Source of the DNA: Ochromonadaceae sp. CCMP2298 | Lineage: Eukaryota > Sar > Synurophyceae > Ochromonadales > Ochromonadaceae | Assembly: GCA_026770595.1 (NCBI GenBank) | Contig: MU633678.1 | Coordinates: 1 to 30,142, forward strand | Length of the DNA: 30,142 bases | Reading direction: 5' to 3' | Shown here: positions 19,301-28,300 of the stretch, one piece after another | Layout: each line of letters opens with the position of its first letter | How positions within the stretch are numbered: the stretch's first letter is position 1 | The notes under the pieces: model-generated | What the model saw: the letters and a program-made list of their open reading frames with translations, nothing else | What the model was told of the DNA's origin: nothing | Databases searched by the model: none | Position numbers and translations under genes: made by a program

Positions 19301-22300
19301 GGGGAGTGAGGGAGAGGAGGGGGAATATAGCGAGGGCGAGAGCGAGGGGGGGGAGAAGGATGAGGAGAAGGGGGAGGAGTGGGGCGGGCAGAAGAGCAAG
19401 GGCGAAGAGAAGGGCAAAGAGGAGAAGAAGGAGAAGGAGAAGAAGGCTACGAAAGCAGAGATAGTAGAGACAGCAGCGTCTGCTACAAAAGCATCTGCAG
19501 GGGCTGACGCCTCCCAAGAGCCCACCGTTGCGTCCTTAAGGGACGGCGCTAAGATGAAGAGAAGGCGGAGGGAGCTGAGGCTAGGCTCCATATCCGTCAC
19601 CGCCATTCTGAAACTCAAAAAGAGGGTGGCTGCGGGGCGCCGGAACAGGATCGAGTCGCTGGAGGCAGCAGTGGCCGTCACCACCGCCGTGACTGCCGCC
19701 CACACCACTGACACAGAGTACACAGAGGGGACGGACACCCACACAGACACGGTGGGCTTTGAAGACGACTGGGACGGGGACGAGGGGGGGGCTAGCCCTA
19801 GCTCGGGATTCAACACAGGCGGGACCGTTCGCGTCGGCCATTCCAAGCATGTGTCCCTGGCCCCGCCCACCTCCGCGCTCTCGCCCCAGGACAAGGCCCA
19901 TTCCCAGTCCCCGCCCCAGCCTATAAACCAGTTTCTGAAGGCGGGGTCTCGTCGCTCTATGCACAATGCGTCTGTGGGCAATGGGGGGTCCCCTAAAGCT
20001 GTTCCCAGGTTCGACAACCTCGACACGGGTCAGAGCATACACCAACAGCTGACGCAGGTCCAGCGGGAGGAGCTGTATGGCATGCTGCTGCAGGACCTGG
20101 CTGCCGACCTGTCTAGGCAGGCCATCGCAGAGGCCAAGCAGGCATCGGAGAAGCAGCAGGAGGTGGAGGCGAAGGGCAAGAGGGTAGCACGGGATGTGAT
20201 CCAGCTGCGGGAGGACATCAAGAGTGGACCTCTGAACGCCATCGGGGAGGTGCAGGTGGCGGACTTTGACAGGCTGAGGGACAAGTCTTTCGGACCCGAA
20301 GAATTGGTAACTCTCACCATCCTAGAGCACAGACTAAGATTCGGGGCTGCCAATGATGCGACGGATCTGGGCCTGCTGCTGGGCGAGAGCAGGGGCGTGG
20401 GGGACGAGCTGGCGGCCAAGAAGCGCCGCCAGTACCGCACACTGATTCGCTCTAATGAGGTGCAGAAAGGCTTGCTCGTGAAGGCGGTCAACAGCGCAGT
20501 ACCGATATTGGAGCTGCTGCGGTACAAGCACAGCACAGAGGTTGCCCTCTCGCAGCTCTCCGCCCTCTCTGCGTGGCGCTCGCTGACCTACTACCGAGGA
20601 GGGGGGGTGTTTAGAGACGTGCTGGAGGTGCATCTTCAGGTCATAGACAAATGCCTCGCCCAGGCGGGTGGGTTAAATGCCGCAATGGAGGCGGTGGCTG
20701 CTAACCCATCAGTGGAGCTGGACGTGAGACTGTGGCCAGACGCCTTCCAGGTGAGGGTGCTGACCCTGCTGAGAACGAGACTGTCAGACCAGCTGGAGGC
20801 TGCACGGGACGAGGTGCAGATCGCGCAGCAGGACATCCAGAACCTGCAGAGGGTGGGGGGGGGTGCAACCCCTCATGCCAATCGCAAGGCTATCGTATTA
20901 AGCAGCAATGTAAGCAATGCGATGGATACCGATGCCAACAAGGAAAGATGGAGGAGCAAGGTGGAGGACGCGTCCGAGAAGGTAGCGCTGCTAATGGCAG
21001 AGACGAGCCCAGAGTACGCCAAGCTCAACAACAGCGTCAAGATGATGACTGCTGTGCTCAAAGTGGGATCTAAGGCCAATAAATTCGCAAACGTGTGGCA
21101 CAACAGCGTGAAGGAGAAAAGGGGTGGGGAGGCGCCAGCACCCGCGCACGCACCCACGCAGGAGCTCGCCAGTAGCTGGATCAATGATGATCTCACGCCG
21201 AGCACCGCGACCAAGGCCAAGGGGGCGAAGGGGGCGAAGAGTGCGGCACAGCCCCGCCCCAAGAGCAAGGAGGGCGTACACAGCGATGGCGACGGTGCTC
21301 TGTCGGTGCAGCAGCTGGAGGGACAGCTCACCGCAGCCTTCGTCCCTCCAGAGGACGCACACAGCGTCGTGTCAGGACTCACAGAGCGGCTCGACAAGGG
21401 AGAAGAGGGCAGGAGCGGAACGGCCGCGTTGACAAGGCCGCAGGGAACGCGCACTAGCTTTCTGCGCGAGCGGAGTCGCAAGTCGAGTACTTCTCTGAAG
21501 TTTAACAAGATGGACGCGATGAAGTTCAGGCAGCAGAGGGAGAAGGCGCAGGCAGAGATGGGGATAGGGATAGGGATATCCGCCTCCACCAAGATGGGTA
21601 CAATGGGGATAGGCCTGTCCAAGAATTTCGTGGATGAATTGGTGGGGCATGATGGGGGGCTGGATGGAGGGCTCTCGCAAGACGAGCTGAGCTCTGGCAG
21701 CGAGGTGGGGCCTAGTGCGGACAAGAGCTGGAGCAAGCACCCGGTGCGGGTGCGGCATTGGATGCACAGCTGCGCGGACAAGCTGGTGACTGCTGCTCTG
21801 TTCGCCCAGCCCGGCGCCCTGCAGCAGCTGCAAGCCCTTCTGCAGGCCCTGGCGCTGTGGCAGCAGCAGAGGGCAGGGGAGGCTGTGGCGGTCATCAGGG
21901 CGGCCGAGCAGCTGCCATCAGTAGCACAGGAGCTGCTGGCTGAGCTGGGCAGGGAGGTAACGCACATAGGCGCGGGTAGCAATGTACCTGCGGAATGGCT
22001 GGAGCTGCAGGGAAGGCTGGGGGGCATCAATGACTACATACAGTACGCAGCCGCGCAGCTCGCACAGATGCTGCAGGCACAAGCACATGTGCAGGCACAG
22101 ACACAGGCTAGCACAGGCGTCCCTACCTCGCAGAGCGCCTACCACTATGACCCCGCGTACATGCCTTTGGGAGTGGGGGACGCAGCAGGCATTCCCAACA
22201 CGGCCAACTTCCTAGCCCCGCACCTGCACCCTAATATGCTGCAGCTGCATATGCCCGCGAACCACCCGCACCCGCAGCACCTGCACCCGCACCAGGAACA

Positions 22301-25300
22301 CCCAGCGCACATACACGGTCACGTCCCCACAGCTGGGCCCTACGGGCTCACCGGTCTCACCATGCACCTGCCCCACCAAGTCGAAGCAGCCGCCAAACAC
22401 ACACACCTGCACCAACACCCCAAGTACCACCAGCCGCAGGGTAGGCTCACTCTGCCCCCCCCCGAGCTGCACGTGGCTCACATAGAGCACGCCCACCCCT
22501 CCGCGCACACCAAGACCCCCACTCTGCATGTGCATGTTCCCGACGCAGGTCACCCAGCGGCGGACCCTCTTGCCGATCTGCATCCCTTGGCCCCCATAGC
22601 CCCTCACTCTCCGCTGTCCCTGGGACTGAAAGGTCCCCCCTTCACCGGATACAGCAGCGGCCTGCTGGTGTCCGCCCCGTCCTCCCCTGTGCCCCCCCAA
22701 GCGTATGTGCCCAGGGTCCAGATGTATGACAGCAGCACGCAGACGGCACACGGGTCCATACAGCTGCACGATACACGGGTGCAGGAGGGGCAGGAGGAGG
22801 GACAGGGGCAGGAGGAGGGGAAAGAGGGGGAGGGTCAGGGGGAGGTGTCACTAGACCCGCCTGACAAGAGCACAGTGGTAGGTAAGAAGGGCAAGCACGA
22901 GCATGAGCACACGATCATCACATCGGCTATGGCGGTGCCCATGGAGATGTTCCAGCAAGCGGCGAAGGAGACCCTTGGGGACTCAACTGCCCTCAGAGAA
23001 AGGGGCTTCTCCTTCGCATACTACGACGAAACAGAGTTTGAAGTATTGCCCGGCGTGAGGCTGGCCAGCGCGCACAGGGTGGCAGCCGCTGTGGCCAAGT
23101 ACGCACAAGAGGAGATGTCGATGCCCAGGGAGTTTGGTGCCCAGCCCCCCTCCGTCCTGCTGAAAGCGGGCAACGACGAGGAGATCCACATAGGCAGCTG
23201 GATCATGCGCTCCAACATCCGGTACGTACTGATGGGCAACGGAGTGTCCCTGGGGAAGAGGCTTAAGAAAGTCCCAGTTTACGTCAAGTTGCCTAAGGTG
23301 GAGGGGTGCGAGTGCGTCATTTTCCCCCACGTGTTCCCCGTACGCAATGGGGTGAATCTGGTTACGGGTGAGTCATTTCGCGCAGGCAAGCACCTGGCCC
23401 TTCCCGAAGACGTGCTGCTGCTGCAGTTGGCGAAGGAGGCGCAGCTACCAGACGGTCTGACGCAGGTGGAGCTGTCCCCCATAATCAAGCTGTCCTCCTC
23501 CCTGGACCGGTACCTGCACCACCACCACGTCATCCCTGCAGGCCACCAGCTGGTGCAGGTCACGCACGCTGACCCCATGCTGCTGCCCTCTGGGGTGGAG
23601 GTGAAGAGCGGCGTGAGCCTAGCGCAGGCCCCAGACGACTTCGTTCTCCCTGACAACGTGGTATTAGTCAAGAATGAGGCGCACGACCCTCTACCTAAGT
23701 ACATGCACCGACTAGACGCGGTGAAGAACGAGGAGGATTCTCTCTTGGCAGAGATGAAAATGAACGAGTTCTGCTGCGTGGTGAGGAGGCCAGGGGGCAT
23801 AGACTTCCCCCTAGGCGTGGAGATACTGCAGCGCCCACCGGGCCACCCCCTGCCCCCCTGCATGACGCTTCTATCCCTGAGCGCCTACCCGGATGGGCTG
23901 GTGCTACCCGAGCAGCTGGAGCTGGTGCAGTTGATGCCTCGCTTTGATTTCCCCCTAGGCACTAGACTGAACGCAGACTGGAAGGTGTGGCCCCGCCCCA
24001 GCGGCCTGCGCCTGCCCCCCGGAGTGCAGATCGTGTACCCAGACTCCACCGCGGCTGTGTCCCCTTTGCCCCCCGGTATGTGCGCCTGCGCCATGCCGGA
24101 CTTCCCCTACGGAGTGTCGCTGCCCCCCAAGAGCCAAGCAGTGGAACTGTTCGGCAGCGCGGCGGGCAAGTACCCCCTACCCAAGGGCGCCACTCTGGCT
24201 CCAGGCATTACTGTGCTGGACAGCGAGGAGCTCATACCTCTCGCCACGCAGGGCAGCCGCTCCGAGCGTGCTTTGAACGTGCTGCTGGTATACCGTCTAC
24301 CAGGCACGCCGCTGCCCCCGCTGGTAGAGAGGGGCTCCAAGTCTGACCTGCCGGTGGGCACGCTGCTTGCAGAGCACATGGACATCGTGCGAGTGGCGGT
24401 GAGGTTCGAGTTGCCCCCAGGCGTGCGCATACAGGCAGGCGCCAAGCTGGGACCGCACACGCAGATCGCCCCAGGCACCAACCTGGTAACCCTCTCTGGG
24501 GGTCGGCCTGACGAGGACTACTCCACCTCTCTGGGGGTGCTGGAGTGGCCCTACGGAGTTGCGCTCACGCCCGGCACGGAATTCGTGAAACGGCCGCCTA
24601 TAGGCTATTATCTCCCATTCGGCTATAAGGAGGTGGTGCAGCCTAGAGTGGCACTGGACGAAGGCCCCGCCGCAAGGGTCCCCATTACCCTACCAGCCTA
24701 TGGCATGCTGGTGGAGCTACCCAGGGCTGTGCACTTCTCAACCGCGCAGAACCTAGCCGAGCAGGTTACGGTGGGCATGGAGTCCATCCTTGACCAGAAG
24801 ATGGTGTCACTACCACTATGCATGGTGCTAGCTGCGCGCTCGTCTAGACAAAGCCTGTGGCCTGCAGAGCTCACGCCTGTGCCCAGGTCAGCGCTCAGCG
24901 CGGCGCTGCTCAAGGTGCTGGGGCGCATCAACAGTGAGGCGGATGCGAAGGTCAGGCCCCAGGCAGGCTCTACCGCATTCACGTTCGCGCCCGAGGCAGG
25001 GGTGGCCACCAGCAAGCCCGCCTTGCACGTGGAGGTGGTCTCCATGCAGCCGCACTACGCTCTGCCCCCAGGCTGCGAGATCCAGCCGGGCGTGTATGTG
25101 ATGCGCAAGCCCTTCTGGCTGCACGTGCCCTCGGGCGTGGAGCTTGTGACTAAGAACGTGGATTCTAACGGACACGAGAGGCCCTTCCGCAGGGGCATCA
25201 CGCGCATCCTGCTGCGCCCTGACTACATCGTAAACACCGCAGCAGGCAAGACCACCAGTGCAGGTGCGGGTGTGGATATGGATGCGGGCTTGGCGGCCGG

Positions 25301-28300
25301 GGCGGCGAAGGGCAGCAGGAGCAGTTTCTTCTCTGTCTCAGTTGCGGGAGATCCGGGTCAGAGGGACTGGGAATTGGTGGACTTGGAGCATCCCACCAAG
25401 CTCAGCCCCACCTCCCTGCCCAAGGGATTCGAGCTAGTGCATGTGTCGGAGCTGCTAGCAGGCGTGCGCACATGGGGCCCCTACCTCTCTGGCGTGGAGC
25501 CCGTCGAGGCGCCGCAGGAGGACGGGTGTGTGGTGGAGCTGCCCCCCTACCACTTTATCGTGGAGCGTCCTCTGGCCAAGAAGGGTTCGGGGCTGCCTAG
25601 TGGCTTCGAGCTAGGAGTGGCGAGGGAGTACGCCTCTTGGAAGCAGCCCCACATGGGTCCGCAGCAGGAGCTGATGCACCTGGTGCCCACCTACTTCTTG
25701 CCCATGGGTGTTAACATTATGAACACCTCGGTGCTCAGCAAGAACCAGCTGAACACGGAGGTGGGGTCGGCCCAGACGCGAATACCACAGATCCTGCCTG
25801 GCGAGGTCATATCCATGGGCTTCTCGGTGGTTGCCAAGCCCTTCGGCAGCGCGGCCATGGCCAAGATCCTGTCTGACGACCCCTTCTATGTAGACGAGGC
25901 ACACGCATTTGTCAGAGTGCACGACCCGCAGCAGTTCCGCCTGCCCTCCACTATGGCCCTGGACCGGCACAGCGACTTAGTGGTGGAGAGCGTGTTCGGC
26001 GCAGAGCTGCCCCCCGCCTGGAGGTCCGGCTTCCTCTCCGCCAGTGACGATAATCTGACAAGTACAAAGGGGCTGCTCATCACAGACGTCATAAAGTTTG
26101 TCGGACTGCCACATGGCTTTCCGGAGCCCCGGGAGCGACACAAGCACGGCGCCACGCATGGCAATATCATGAAGCGCGGCTTGCTGAAGCGCGTTGCTCG
26201 CACAGTGAAGGTCATCAACAGCGTGATGTCTCCGAGCACGAGTGGCCACAGGGAGCGGCAGCCGGTGCAGAGAGGGCAGTCGAACCACGCACCAGGTGTG
26301 CGCAACAAGTCCGGATTGCTGGTGGTGCATCCCAGGCTGCTGCAGATCCACGCAAGCTACGGGCTGTTCGGGGAGACTGCCGTCGACAAGGTGCTGACGA
26401 ACATCACTTTGAACCGACTCATGCACGCAGCAGATACCAGGGAGCCCACCAAGAAGTCGCTATTCGTGCGAGTGGAGGGAGAGTATCCCTTCCCAAGGCG
26501 TGCGCAGAAGGGCGGGGCGCTGATGCAGGCGACTGCTCTGGACCTGAGTGTGTTTAGGCTGCAGGACGCGGCGGACGAGCTGGCCGATGAGCTGGAGGAG
26601 AAGAAAGAGCACAATGGGGAGCTGGAGAGGGAGACGGAGCGGCTGACACGGATGTTGGCGCAAAGGGACATGAAGAACGAGGAGCTTGAGAAGAAGCTGT
26701 CCTACGACGAAGATCTAACAATCATCATCCAGCGATTGCAGATAAAGATAAAGCAGAAGGAGGAGGAGTGCAAGGACCTGCTCAGCGGGGACAAAGGCAA
26801 CAGCGGAAGACTGCAGGTGCAGATGAAAGTGCTGACGGCGCAGGTGGCGAGGATGGAGGCGGAGGGGGGCAAGGACGCCCAGAAGGTCGCAGACCAGAGA
26901 GAGGGAGAGGACGAGGGTGGGGAGGTGGACGGTGGGAGCACGGAAGTGGGCGCGGGCTTGGAGCGTAGGCAGTACGATGCATTCGCAGTGGCGCTGATGG
27001 ACCGCTACCAACACCACGCACTGATTGCAGTGGACCAGCTGGTGGAGCTGCACGCCCTCCAAGTGAAGCAGCTGCTATCAGAATTCGAGGCCGTTCTAAG
27101 TACCTGGCCCAGCGCCGCACCCCACGAGGCGGTTGCGGCAGCAGTGCGCTGGGCCAGAGAGCGAGCGAAAGTGGGCGCTGTATGGGATGGTTTCGCGGCT
27201 GCTATGCCCGTGCCCGCACCCGCACCTAACGGTGGGGAATTTTCGCGTGGCGGTCGCGTGGATGACTCAGATGTTGATGCGGAGTACACGGACTTCCTCT
27301 CCAAGCCCTCCTCCCCCCCAGACCCGCGCTCTGCACCGGGGGGCGTGGCTGCGCTCTCGTTGCACGAGGACGATATATCTGTACTCAGCGACGGGGACTC
27401 GCACGTGGGCAATAAGTTTGCCAATTTGGGGGGCGGGTTGTCGCCGCAGCCACCATTCCGACGCGACCTGACCAAAGATGAGTTCGGGCAGCCCATCTCA
27501 GTCACCAGCGACTTCGCCCTTAATGTGAAGGGCCTCTACGCACCCGACCACCAGGAGAAGGAGATGGAGATGGTGAGCCTCTCCTGCAGCACGCCGCACG
27601 GGCCCCTGCGCAGCGGCGCTAGTGTTACCAGTGTGCCTAGTGTCAGCGGCAGTGCTGGCGCCGCCGCCGCTGTCTACCAGCGCATTCCCCTGCCGGACAG
27701 CGTGGATCTGGGCCACACCCTCAATGACCTGTTGGCGGTCAGAAAGCGCACAGCCTCAGGGGCAGGGCGGCGGGGCAGCAGGGGGGGCAGCAGGGGCGGC
27801 AGCCCGGGGGGCTTGGGGGAGGTGCTGGGTCTGGGCGCGGACATCGCAACGCGTGAGGCCCCAGCCCCGCTGACGCCACTAAGACCCCTGGACCTGCACG
27901 ACGGGGGCGTGGCGGGGGTGGCGGGAGACCTCATGATGGCAGCGGGTGCGGCGGAGGGCGGCGGTCAGGCTCTGCGCATCACTGCGGAGATCACTGGCGA
28001 GCAGCTGCTGGCCTTCCTACACAGTGACGAGAACCGGCAGCTGCTGCGCCTGAGCGTGGAGGGCCAGGCTACCACTCTGGGTGCGGCCACTCACCACGAG
28101 CTGCGGGCAGTGCTGCTTAAGCTGAAGGCCGGTCTGCTGGAGCAGGTGCCCCAAATCATCGAATTCAGCGCCACGGAGGCCGTTGCCGCCGCTTCCGCCG
28201 CGAGGAGGGGCAAGAAGCGGGCCGCAGCCGCTATGGAGTGGAGGGAGCAGATACCGCCCGCGGATCTGCGTCTGGGTGCTGTGGCGGGTGTGGCTGAGGA

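Noticed and set aside
18971-20026. 351-codon minus-strand open frame
   Set aside because: Antisense shadow of the giant gene; Ser-rich low complexity without recognisable domains.
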